DNA of 60,926 nucleotides, from contig CAWIDU010000002.1 of assembly GCA_963835055.1 (NCBI GenBank), positions 1-60,926 of the forward strand, in the 5' to 3' direction. The notes under the pieces were generated by a model that did no database searches, had not been told where the DNA came from, and worked only from the letters and a program-made list of their open reading frames with translations. This DNA comes from CAWIDU01 sp963835055. Lineage in GTDB: Bacteria > Patescibacteriota > Saccharimonadia > Saccharimonadales > UBA4665. This document shows, piece after piece, positions 33,551 through 41,407 of this stretch. Positions within the stretch are counted from its first letter, which is position 1, and every line of letters begins with the position of its first letter. The translations under genes and the position numbers were made by a program.

Positions 33551-34624
33551 ATGTTCAAGCTTTCGAAGCGTCGTGTACAAATTAGTCTTGGTCTACTCTG
33601 GTTATTAGATGGCGCCTTACAGCTTCAGCATCAGATGTTCTCGAGTGCATTTGCGACGCAAGTCATAACGCCCGCCGCACAAGGACAGCCCGGTTTTGTC
33701 AGTGGCCCTATGCACTTCGGCATGCACCTGTTCCTGCTTCACCCGGCGGTATTCAATTCGCTCTTTGCTCTCACCCAGCTAGGTATAGGCGCTCTTATTC
33801 TTTGGAAACGAACGCTTAGACTGGGGCTACTCCTATCTATCCCATGGGCGTTAGTGGTTTGGGTGTTCGGGGAAGGTTACGGAGGTATCTTCAGCGGCCA
33901 CACGCTTTTGCTGATGGGCGCACCAGGCGCGGTTAGTCTGTACGCGATCCTGGCCCTAGCCTGCTTGCCATCGCGTGATGCCGAACACAAGCCCAAGCAC
34001 CAACCACAGGTAGCCTTCTGGCTAGCACTCGTCTGGCTAGTGTTGTGGGTCGGTGGCGGGATTTATCAGTTGCTACCCGGCCAGAACTCAACTGATGCCT
34101 TGAGCGCCATGATTTCCGGCAATGCCGATAGTGCGCCTACCTGGCTAGCTTCCGTAGATACCAAGACGGCAAGCTACATCAAACATCTGGGTGCCGATCA
34201 TTCCCAGGTAGAGCAACCGTCTCAGGTGGCGTCGGGGATGAACATGACGGGTGCCCAAATGACGCACATGTCCAATCAACCATTGGTCACGACGACCAGC
34301 TCCGGCATCTTGGTCGTCTTGGGCTTGGCCTGGGTATTCGCTGCCGTTGGCTTCGGCGTGCTCTTTTCCAGGCCATGGCGGACGCTGGCTATTAGCTGCG
34401 GCATCATCATGTCCCTGGCCTTCTGGGTTGTCGGCCAAAGTCTCGGCGGCTACTACACCGGCGTTGCTACGGACCCCAATAGCGGACCGCTCTTTGTCCT
34501 GCTTGGTCTGGCCATCCTGGGTTGCGCCAATCTTGACCAAAGGCTATTGAAGCTGGGGCACAGAATCGAATACGCCATGGTCGGCAAACCAACCGGCCGT
34601 GATGAGAGCCTATTTTCGGACTAA
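33551..34624 (+). CDS. Polytopic membrane protein, homologue of a family also in the GC-rich tail
   Basis: A 357-residue protein with about nine membrane helices. Blocks LLWLLDGALQLQ, ITPAAQGQPGF, VVWVFGEGYGGIF and ATDPNSGPLFVLLG recur almost unchanged in the actinobacterial-type protein at 57156-59034 (LLWLFDGLLQLQ, ITPAASSSPGW, VVWVFGEAFGGIF, GTDPNSMIP). A methionine/histidine-rich loop (GMNMTGAQMTHMSNQ, about residues 230-245) suggests metal, perhaps copper, binding. TATAAT at 33535-33540 lies ten bases before the ATG. Confidence 0.8.
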   Translation: MFKLSKRRVQISLGLLWLLDGALQLQHQMFSSAFATQVITPAAQGQPGFVSGPMHFGMHLFLLHPAVFNSLFALTQLGIGALILWKRTLRLGLLLSIPWALVVWVFGEGYGGIFSGHTLLLMGAPGAVSLYAILALACLPSRDAEHKPKHQPQVAFWLALVWLVLWVGGGIYQLLPGQNSTDALSAMISGNADSAPTWLASVDTKTASYIKHLGADHSQVEQPSQVASGMNMTGAQMTHMSNQPLVTTTSSGILVVLGLAWVFAAVGFGVLFSRPWRTLAISCGIIMSLAFWVVGQSLGGYYTGVATDPNSGPLFVLLGLAILGCANLDQRLLKLGHRIEYAMVGKPTGRDESLFSD

Positions 34625-34687
34625 GTGCTCAGAGCAAGGGCTAAAACTCCCGCCACCTATAACAATATCTGCACAGAATGGACACAT
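34610..34687 (-). CDS. 25-residue cysteine-rich mini-protein
   Basis: ATG 34687 after AAAGGAGG (three-base spacing) opens a 25-residue frame ending at TAG 34610-34612. It begins MCPFCADIV and has a later C and H (CSEH), so it could bind zinc. An extended -10 promoter and a terminator-like hairpin lie upstream. The good ribosome site is the main support; the frame is too short to prove by composition. Confidence 0.45.
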   Translation of the reverse strand: MCPFCADIVIGGGSFSPCSEHLVRK

Positions 34688-34708
34688 GTTCCTCCTTTCT
34701 AAGGCAAT

Positions 34709-34728
34709 AAAAAAGCCGTCGCACGGCT
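34709..34728 (-). terminator. Terminator-like hairpin in the leader of the mini-protein
   Basis: On the minus strand AGCCGT GCG ACGGCT is followed by six T. It lies between the promoter (TGTTATAAT, -10 at 34750-34745) and the ribosome site (34696-34691), the position of an attenuator. Confidence 0.65.
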
Positions 34729-34744
34729 CGATACCTTAACACAT

Positions 34745-34767
34745 ATTATAACATCACGGCTTGTCAA
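34745..34767 (-). promoter_or_regulatory. Extended -10 promoter for the mini-protein leader
   Basis: TGTTATAAT on the minus strand is an extended -10 element (TATAAT at 34750-34745). A TTGACA at 34767-34762 is only 11 bases away, too close to serve as its -35. Confidence 0.5.
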
Positions 34768-35037
34768 GCCGAGGGAAAGAGACGATGTTCAAACCCATCT
34801 GGTGATCTTAAAAAGCCACACATTGTTGTGCGGCGATTTGGAGCGATCGGTCAAGCGATCGGACACGTTTCGTATCTGTAAAAGTGCACTAATTTGACAA
34901 ACTTTGTGCAGCTTGGTGCAGGATATGTGACGCATTACAAACATCTGCACTAGATAGTAATTCTAATTATAAGCTAAAAAATCTAGTAGAACGATTTAGT
35001 TTATCCTCAGACTTATTATCAATTAAGAACTAGACTA
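34768..35037. other. AT-rich gene-free stretch at island boundary
   Basis: No reading frame of note. It contains TTGGTGCAGG at 34913-34922, which resembles the tRNA-Gly 3' end, and an inverted GATCGG/CGATCG-type repeat near 34840-34862. From about 34,920 onward the composition turns AT-rich. Confidence 0.5.
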
Positions 35038-35823
35038 TCAATTAACTCCACAGTTAATATTATCCGCATAAAAATCCTCAATTAGCCTTACATCTCCATC
35101 TATATATTCAAGCATTGCATGAAGGTCAACATGTAACCCCCCATCAAAAATGTTTTCTGATGCTCTGGGTACGATTACCTTAGACGAGTTTGGTCTCTTC
35201 CTGAGTATTGCTGCATGTGCAGCAGCATTCCTATATTGGCTGTAGTATCGGTCTACCGTTTCTTTAACCACACTGTGATGCTCAACTAAGTGTTCCTTTA
35301 ATTTGCTGTCGCTTTTTCCATGGAATGCCTCTAAAAATCTCCATGCGTTTAACAGTCGCCACTCGTGCGTTAGAGTTGCATCTTTAGCTGCCCTGTAAAG
35401 ATGTAGTAGCCTTGGTGGATTTTTTGGTTCATTAAGAAAATCTAGATTAACAATAAATGCTTCACCGCCGTTAATTAGATGGGCGTCGGTCTCATGAAAC
35501 CCTACTTCATCTAGAGTATAAGTTTTAGTTTTATATCTGCAGCTTATAGGTTTCTTGAAATATGCATATGTCTGAGATGATGCACATAAGACTGTTAGTA
35601 TTTCTTCCGCAAATACTAATGCTCGTTGTAATACTACATCATCTCTTTCGTTATCTTTTGCTTCAATACTAACCTCTAAGCCACTTACACCTTGATATTT
35701 TGTACCAGCTTCATCAACACTAGAGTAGCTTGCATCACGAATAAATTTACCCTGCTTAAAAGTTGCATCATTTGATATAGAGGCACTAATATTTAAGCCA
35801 TAAAACTCTACTTCTACAATCAT
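35038..35823 (-). CDS. Hypothetical protein with HEPN-like Rx4H motif
   Basis: A 261-residue soluble protein, last gene of the four-gene helicase operon. The C-terminal half is helical and includes QYRNAAAHAA (about residues 194-203), an Rx4H arrangement as in HEPN ribonucleases (R-N-A-A-A-H). The N-terminal half is beta-rich and charged. HEPN proteins are common effectors in defence and toxin-antitoxin systems, so an RNA-cutting role is plausible but inferred. Its ATG overlaps the stop of the 54-residue gene by four bases. Confidence 0.65.
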   Translation of the reverse strand: MIVEVEFYGLNISASISNDATFKQGKFIRDASYSSVDEAGTKYQGVSGLEVSIEAKDNERDDVVLQRALVFAEEILTVLCASSQTYAYFKKPISCRYKTKTYTLDEVGFHETDAHLINGGEAFIVNLDFLNEPKNPPRLLHLYRAAKDATLTHEWRLLNAWRFLEAFHGKSDSKLKEHLVEHHSVVKETVDRYYSQYRNAAAHAAILRKRPNSSKVIVPRASENIFDGGLHVDLHAMLEYIDGDVRLIEDFYADNINCGVN

Positions 35824-35984
35824 ATATTTTTGCCGTCTTTTACTCTTTCTTCAGCAACTCTTAACGCCAACTTAGCCAACTCATCTACATCCTCTATAAG
35901 TTTGGCTACTTCATCGTCAGTCATTTTTTCAGCATCTTTGCCTAATATTTTGCGTGCTTCTTTAACGGACATTACTGGTTTCAT
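35820..35984 (-). CDS. Small charged protein (54 aa) in the helicase operon
   Basis: A 54-residue helical, acidic protein starting MKPVMSVKEARKILGKDAEK. ATG 35984 follows the helicase stop by four bases; an in-frame start at 36089 inside the helicase gene is possible. It overlaps the next gene by four bases (ATGA). It could be an antitoxin or adaptor for the HEPN-like protein, by position only. No family recognised. Confidence 0.6.
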   Translation of the reverse strand: MKPVMSVKEARKILGKDAEKMTDDEVAKLIEDVDELAKLALRVAEERVKDGKNI

Positions 35985-35988
35985 ATTG

Positions 35989-38900
35989 TTATGTGCTAAC
36001 GGCTGGTTGTGTATGCTTGCAGTAAGGGAAGCCAGAGCATCCATAGAATTGACCAAATCTGCCATTTCTAAGTACCATCTTACGACCACATCTAGGACAA
36101 GGTTGACCTGTTATATATTCAGTCGGTTCTTTATTCTTTTTAGGAGCTTTTAGTAGTGCCTTTTTATCCTTGCAGTTTTTACAAACCCTTCCTATACCAC
36201 TTCTTAATGTGCTGTCCTTAAACTCTGCAACAGGTATAACATTGCCACAGCTTTGACACTCCTTTAAGTCACCATTAAAAAGTCCAACGGCTTGACCTCG
36301 TATTATTGCATCAATATCGTGTCCTGCAGAATTGGCTATCATAGAGCCATTTATAAGCTTTTCTATCTTATCGTTTATATATTCAACAGGATTATTACCT
36401 ATGTTAAATCTGTTTAATCTTATGAACTCATACCCATAGCTTGCTAGGACCTTTTGTCTATATATATCTTCTTCTTTCAAATAAGCTTCAAAATTAGTGC
36501 CATCAATATACTGTCGGTCTTCAGGGTTAGTATGATGTTTTATCCCATCGTATTCAAAGATAATTCTATATGTCCTACTCTTTTCGTCTTGATAGAAAAG
36601 TATAAAATCAACGACATAATTCGGATGATGGTAGGTTGGGTCAAGCTGAGCTAAATATTGTCCTAACTCAAATTGAGCGTGTAATTCACAATTGCCAGTT
36701 TGCCCATTTTTTTGCCAAAATGCCGTTTCGTATATCCAACCTAATGCCTTCTTTTCCATTGGGGACTTTTTATCAGTATCTTCTGCGGTTAATCTCTTAG
36801 CTACTTCAGCCTTTAAGTTAGAGTAGTGTCTGATTGCTTCGCCTATTGAGCCAGTGTATTTTTCAACTGGTTTACTTAGAACAAAGTAAATAGTCTCTTT
36901 AGAACGGCTGAAGCCCACATTTAGTCGCTGTCTTCTAATCTCTGAGTTACTATCGTTTTCAAAACTTGCTTGTCTGATGTCTGATGGAAAAATGTGATTA
37001 AGCTTATCATCCGTCTCTGTGGCAACCATAGAATAGTAAATAATATCTCTTTCTTCGCCCTGACAGCTGTCAAAAGTCATAACCTTAATTTTTAGTTTAT
37101 TCAAATAAAAATCATAGTTAGGGTCATCCCTAAGTAGCTCATGGATGTATCTCTGTTGATTAGTATGAGGTGTGATTATACCGACTGAATTACTCGTGTC
37201 ATTCTTTTCTGCTAGTTTTTTAAGTTCACTGATAATAAAATCTGCTTCAGGAAGATTAGTATTTGGTCTTGGTTCTTGTTTGCCGTCATGCTCAATAACC
37301 TTAAACTTCAGTACATCATCAATTTTTTTGCCCCTAATCTTCATTACTTGCAGGGCGTTTTGGTAGAAGTATTTATTTGAGAAGGAGATATTCTCAGGAT
37401 AGCTTCTAAAGTGTTTTTTGAGCATTATTTGGTAGTTACTAATGTATTCAGCAAAATCCAGAATTGATTTCTTCACATCTAATCTTTCAATCTTTTTTAG
37501 AGACGAAAGGTCGCTTGAAACTGTTTTAGCAAAGTTTTCTCTTAATCTGTTTTGATACTCAGTATTGATTTCAGTTCTTGCCTGATAAGATTTAACATTA
37601 CCAAACTGAAGTCTGTCGCCCATCACTACAACTTTTTTACCACGAATAAGTGCAGGAAATGCTTGGGCAACGCTCACCTGTGAAGCTTCATCAATAATTA
37701 CTAAATCAAATATGCCTGCTTCAAGGGGTATATAGTCTGCATAATCACGAATTCCAGCAAGTATACAAGGGAACGCTTCCTTAAGTTTTGCAAATGTCTC
37801 CTTAGGGAATTTTTGCTTGGACTTGATTACATCCTTAACGACAGTTGCAGTTGCTCTGCTATCTGTATAAAAATCAATCACTCTTCCATCTAAAATTTGT
37901 GCCATCCTCAAGGTTACTTGTTTTTGTATAGTCTCCATATACTGTTGGTAACTATAAAAAGGAACAGCTTCGTTAAGAATGTTTATTGCACTTAGAAGAT
38001 GTAGCCATCGCATTATTCGCTCTGCATCTACCTCATCAAGTGAAATAAGAGGTAAACTCACTACTTCAGCCAGTGAGCGGCTTTTAATTGACCCTAGATT
38101 TTCAGGAAGACTTTCTGCGGTTTGTATTAGATATGAAAGTTCGTGATGAAGAGCACCTACAGAATTTATAGCCTCTGGAACGTTGGGTTTTAAGGAATTG
38201 TTTATTAGCTTTAGATAATCAATTCTATCTTTGACTGCATCAGGAAACGGTAAATCTTTTTTCAGGGTAAGTAATTGTGTGAATGCATTCTGTGCTGTCC
38301 TAATTCTATTTACATCAGTGGATGGCTCAATGAAATTTGTTCCGAACTTATCATTAAACTCATTCATTAAATCAATGAGCTTAGTCTTATTAAATGCAAA
38401 GCCAACAACTGGTTTCTTAAGTTGGTCAAACTTTAATATATATCTACTTATCTCTGCCACATCTTTATCACTAATGTTTGGGAAATCTGTGAAAATGCCC
38501 AGCCAATTTCTTCCTTCAAGCTCACTTCTAATTGATGCTATGTGGTCAGAAAGCTTCTGCATCATAGATGTAAAAGCAATTAGGTTACTCATCGGAAGAC
38601 CAACAAGTTTTTTAGATGTAACTAAGCCAAGAGTGCCGACAAGTTCGATTGTTTCTGAGCCTAGCTGAAAGAAGTCTAATAACGATTTATAGCTTTCCCT
38701 GACCTCATGAATTACAACTTCCATATCATCTGTTTTAACCAACTCTGGTATATCTAGTTTTTTCAGTAATGGCTGTAATTCAGCTTCCAGGTATTCAAGT
38801 TCCATCAACTCATTTTTGTTAAGTTTTGAATATGCAGTTATTTCGTCTCTTATTTGGTCTTTAGTAACCTCTAGATTTGCCTGGATTGAGCTTTCAAGTT

Positions 38901-40593
38901 GCTCTAATCGTTTTCCTGTTAATTTATGAGATAGTTTTATGTTTTCTATAGCTTGTGACGATAGAATTTGTCTAAAATTATTTACTCCACCGAGCCTAAG
39001 TATTGGATTTTGAAAGTCCGCACCAAAACGCACGTTGTCTAGTGTGTCACCAATTTTCTCTTCAACAACGTCTAACGCTTCCTTTTTGTCGGATAATACT
39101 AAAACTGATTGATTTTTAAGAATTGCATTAAAGACTAATGCAGTAATAGTATGGCTTTTCCCAGTTCCAGGCGGACCTTCAACTGTTACAAATCTACATT
39201 CATCTTTATTAAGAGCTTCAATAATCTGTAGCTGTTCGCCATTAAGCGGTACTGGGCTTTCAAAAGATAATTTTTCTGTGGTCTCCTTATCATCCCATTC
39301 TTTTTCAACTTCCCTAGAAACGTCTACTGGCTCTTGCGTTATAAAGCCGTTTACGATTGCTTCAAACAGTTCAAATAGTTCACTACTAATATCTAAGTCT
39401 AAAATCTGTTCATAGTCATTTATTAGAGCTTCGTCAGACTTATCAAATAGTGACAAGTAAGCTGAGTTTGTTAATTTAACTTTTGCATTTCTTGCTACCG
39501 TGTTTTTAGCCTCAAGGTTTATCTCACCTCTCAAATCAAAGAAGACTATTAGATGATTTACAATTTCAAGAAGTCGTGAAGTGAAGGCGTCGTTATTTTC
39601 AAAGGCAGTTAGGTACATAATCCTATCAAAATCAATTGGGTTACCACTTACAGATTTATCAGCGTTACCTACTTCTTGAGCAATAAACTCAATTGCCTTT
39701 TTGTTGATATATATTTTTGTGTCAAAGGTTAAATTTAATTGAGTTGGCGTTTTGCTAACTTCTACTGGTATATAGAAGAGAGGATATTTTACGTTTTGAA
39801 AGGTAATGTCACATAGGTAAAGATAGAGTTCTTGCTTATCAAGAATTAGCCTGTTGCCTTCAACTTCTGCCACTTCTTGGAATAAATCGTTTGAAGCTAA
39901 ATCATCAAAATAATCAGTCAGTAGAGATTTCGCAATTTTTGTCGTTAATACTGGCTTTACTAGTTTTTCTATATCTGACTTCTCGCCAACAATATATTGC
40001 TGAAGTATCGTTTCTGCAGCTGGCATAGTATTGTTTACGAAAAGTTCAGTAAGTGCCGTTTTTATCTCATAAGCCGTATTTTCATCCGCAGTCTCTAATA
40101 ATATTAAAGACTTCTCAATGCTCTCAACCAAAGGGTTGGTTATTTTTTCCTCTATTACTACACTCAAATCATTCTCTAAGTTGTCACGAGCCTTGCTGTA
40201 CTCGTCTTTTAACGCAGTACCATAGTTCTCAATACTATTAACTAGCTCCTGTTTGACAGCCTCCACACTATCCTTGCTCAAAGCATCTATTCGCCTTCTT
40301 ATAAGTTCCATAAGATTTTCAGGAACATTGGCTTTATATTGCCCTTTTTGAATAGAGATTGTTCCGCCATCGTCAAACTTGCGGCTAAGTGCTGTCCATA
40401 CTTCTTTATCAAAAGCAGGATATTTATCGGTTGCTACACCAAGTAGCAAACCATTATCTTTTAATTTAACTGCTCTTCTAGGAACTCTGCGTCTATGAAA
40501 GTCTGTCTCTAAAAAATCCATGAAATATCGTGCAATAGATTTCAGGAAGTTTGTTGTTTTAGGAATTACTACTTCGTTTTCTGTGTCATTCAT
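35989..40593 (-). CDS. Giant SF1 helicase-nuclease with zinc ribbons
   Basis: A 1534-residue protein. Residues 1-440 are an uncharacterised helical region. The SF1 (UPF1/DNA2-like) helicase core has Walker A EGPPGTGKSHT (about 474), Walker B IIDEASQVSVAQAF (about 968), VMGDRLQFGN (about 993), TFDSCQGEERDI (about 1176) and VGFSRSKETIYF (about 1229). The long gap after Walker A is mostly coiled. Then comes a predicted PD-(D/E)xK (DUF559/Vsr-like) nuclease, VVDFILFYQ and IIFEYDGIKHH (about 1330-1352), a CxxC zinc knuckle, and a topoisomerase-type zinc ribbon (CPRCGRK, GCSGFPYC). Strongly AT-rich; gene order suggests a defence operon. Confidence 0.85.
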   Translation of the reverse strand: MNDTENEVVIPKTTNFLKSIARYFMDFLETDFHRRRVPRRAVKLKDNGLLLGVATDKYPAFDKEVWTALSRKFDDGGTISIQKGQYKANVPENLMELIRRRIDALSKDSVEAVKQELVNSIENYGTALKDEYSKARDNLENDLSVVIEEKITNPLVESIEKSLILLETADENTAYEIKTALTELFVNNTMPAAETILQQYIVGEKSDIEKLVKPVLTTKIAKSLLTDYFDDLASNDLFQEVAEVEGNRLILDKQELYLYLCDITFQNVKYPLFYIPVEVSKTPTQLNLTFDTKIYINKKAIEFIAQEVGNADKSVSGNPIDFDRIMYLTAFENNDAFTSRLLEIVNHLIVFFDLRGEINLEAKNTVARNAKVKLTNSAYLSLFDKSDEALINDYEQILDLDISSELFELFEAIVNGFITQEPVDVSREVEKEWDDKETTEKLSFESPVPLNGEQLQIIEALNKDECRFVTVEGPPGTGKSHTITALVFNAILKNQSVLVLSDKKEALDVVEEKIGDTLDNVRFGADFQNPILRLGGVNNFRQILSSQAIENIKLSHKLTGKRLEQLESSIQANLEVTKDQIRDEITAYSKLNKNELMELEYLEAELQPLLKKLDIPELVKTDDMEVVIHEVRESYKSLLDFFQLGSETIELVGTLGLVTSKKLVGLPMSNLIAFTSMMQKLSDHIASIRSELEGRNWLGIFTDFPNISDKDVAEISRYILKFDQLKKPVVGFAFNKTKLIDLMNEFNDKFGTNFIEPSTDVNRIRTAQNAFTQLLTLKKDLPFPDAVKDRIDYLKLINNSLKPNVPEAINSVGALHHELSYLIQTAESLPENLGSIKSRSLAEVVSLPLISLDEVDAERIMRWLHLLSAINILNEAVPFYSYQQYMETIQKQVTLRMAQILDGRVIDFYTDSRATATVVKDVIKSKQKFPKETFAKLKEAFPCILAGIRDYADYIPLEAGIFDLVIIDEASQVSVAQAFPALIRGKKVVVMGDRLQFGNVKSYQARTEINTEYQNRLRENFAKTVSSDLSSLKKIERLDVKKSILDFAEYISNYQIMLKKHFRSYPENISFSNKYFYQNALQVMKIRGKKIDDVLKFKVIEHDGKQEPRPNTNLPEADFIISELKKLAEKNDTSNSVGIITPHTNQQRYIHELLRDDPNYDFYLNKLKIKVMTFDSCQGEERDIIYYSMVATETDDKLNHIFPSDIRQASFENDSNSEIRRQRLNVGFSRSKETIYFVLSKPVEKYTGSIGEAIRHYSNLKAEVAKRLTAEDTDKKSPMEKKALGWIYETAFWQKNGQTGNCELHAQFELGQYLAQLDPTYHHPNYVVDFILFYQDEKSRTYRIIFEYDGIKHHTNPEDRQYIDGTNFEAYLKEEDIYRQKVLASYGYEFIRLNRFNIGNNPVEYINDKIEKLINGSMIANSAGHDIDAIIRGQAVGLFNGDLKECQSCGNVIPVAEFKDSTLRSGIGRVCKNCKDKKALLKAPKKNKEPTEYITGQPCPRCGRKMVLRNGRFGQFYGCSGFPYCKHTQPAVST

Positions 40594-40778
40594 TTTTTAG
40601 CCAATAGTTTTATCACATCTTCTTTTTTATATCGTCTATCTCCTCGTGTTCCAAATCTTATGGCAACAAGGTATCCTTTTTTATCCCACGCCCTTAGTGT
40701 ATTTGGATGGCAATTAAGAATTTCACAAGCCTGCTTGAGGGTTAGTAAGTTCGGCTGTTTTCTAACAGGCTGTGTCAT
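40590..40778 (-). CDS. Excisionase/MerR-type HTH protein
   Basis: A 62-residue winged-helix DNA-binding protein: LLTLKQACEILNCHPNTLRAWDKKGYLVAIRFGTRGDRRYKK split over helix-turn-helix and wing. ATG 40778 is preferred because TATAGT (40790-40785) ends six bases before it. The stop overlaps the helicase ATG by four bases (ATGA). It likely regulates the helicase operon; excisionase activity for the island is the alternative. Confidence 0.85.
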   Translation of the reverse strand: MTQPVRKQPNLLTLKQACEILNCHPNTLRAWDKKGYLVAIRFGTRGDRRYKKEDVIKLLAKK

Positions 40779-40795
40779 ACTATAACTATACATGA

Positions 40796-40810
40796 CTTAC
40801 CACTTGTAAG
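40796..40810. promoter_or_regulatory. Inverted repeat between HTH gene and recombinase remnant
   Basis: CTTAC and GTAAG form an inverted repeat with a five-base spacer, just upstream of the -10 box of the helicase operon. It is a possible operator for the HTH protein. Confidence 0.4.
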
Positions 40811-40826
40811 ACATAGGAGTGATGTG

Positions 40827-41251
40827 ATGAAAAAATCAATGCAATCAGTTGGTGATTTTGATAAAGCTATAAGTAAATTAGATAGCCTTATTGCTAGCGG
40901 ATGGGCAAAGTATAAACTAGCTGAAGGATTACTCAAGACTTTCATGACGAAATTGCAAATGAGCTAGAAGCTAGACAGCAAGATTTGAATGAACGCCTTA
41001 AAGTTCTAACAAGTGATAATAAGAGCTTCCAAGTAACTGCATCTTACCTGTTAGACCTAGCTCAGCGAGCCGAACAGCTATTCAAGGAGAGTGATGATAG
41101 CCTAAAACAAAAGCTTTTAGAATATATGCTTTCAAACATTGAATTAAATGATAAAAAGTTGTCTTATGTGCTTAATGACCCCTTTAAAACGATAGTTGAG
41201 ACAAAGAAAAAAGCCCTTTCAGGCTCAAATTCTAACATTTGGTGCGGGTGA
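40827..41251 (+). pseudogene. Remnant of a large serine recombinase (C-terminal part)
   Basis: Two frames joined near 40930 give a coiled-coil tail: FDKAISKLDSLIASG, GLITQDFHDEIANELEARQ, then YLLDLAQRAEQLFKE and IELNDKKLSYVLNDPFKTI. The last part matches the end of zinc-ribbon serine recombinases, after the catalytic and DNA-binding domains, which are missing here. A single-base frameshift breaks it further. The stop codon lies inside the 3' end of tRNA-Gly. It is most likely what is left of the integrase that brought the island. Confidence 0.75.
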
Positions 41252-41260
41252 AGAGACTCT
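41239..41260 (+). repeat. att-like repeat at tRNA-Gly 3' end (right)
   Basis: The 3' end of the tRNA gene with its CCA, repeated with two mismatches at 31501-31522. It is the likely integration target of the island. Confidence 0.6.
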
Positions 41261-41316
41261 AACTCTCGACCTCTTCCTTGGCAAGGAAGCGCTCTAAACA
41301 ACTGAGCTACACCCGC
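41243..41316 (-). tRNA. tRNA-Gly (GCC)
   Basis: Acceptor GCGGGTG/CACCCGC, anticodon stem CTTCC-type with loop giving GCC (CCTTGCCAAGG), T-stem GAGAG/CTCTT. CCA is encoded (41240-41242 on this strand). The T-loop reads TTAGAGT; the C56 that normally pairs with G19 is A. The gene borders the island. Confidence 0.88.
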
Positions 41317-41362
41317 GTAAAGTGACTAGAGGATTGTAGCAAAAACCCCTGTTAAAAGCAAA

Positions 41363-41382
41363 GCGCGAGCCAAAGCTCGCGC
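41363..41382. terminator. Bidirectional terminator
   Basis: GCGCGAGC/GCTCGCGC with a four-base loop. On the minus strand it is followed by TTTGCTTTT and would end the beta-helix gene; on the plus strand TATTTTTAG follows. Confidence 0.75.
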
Positions 41383-41407
41383 CCTGTATTTTTAGTTTTT
41401 GCTTATT

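Larger units (their letters stand above)
31501..41260. mobile_element. Probable genomic island at tRNA-Gly
   Basis: The stretch is bounded by the 22-base near-repeat (31501 and 41239). A broken serine recombinase tail lies against the tRNA. The part from about 34.9 kb to 41.2 kb is visibly AT-rich compared with both sides, and TTGGTGCAGG at 34913-34922 is a shorter match to the tRNA end, so two nested or tandem insertions are possible. Cargo: small enzymes and a membrane protein on the left, a four-gene helicase operon on the right. Confidence 0.6.
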
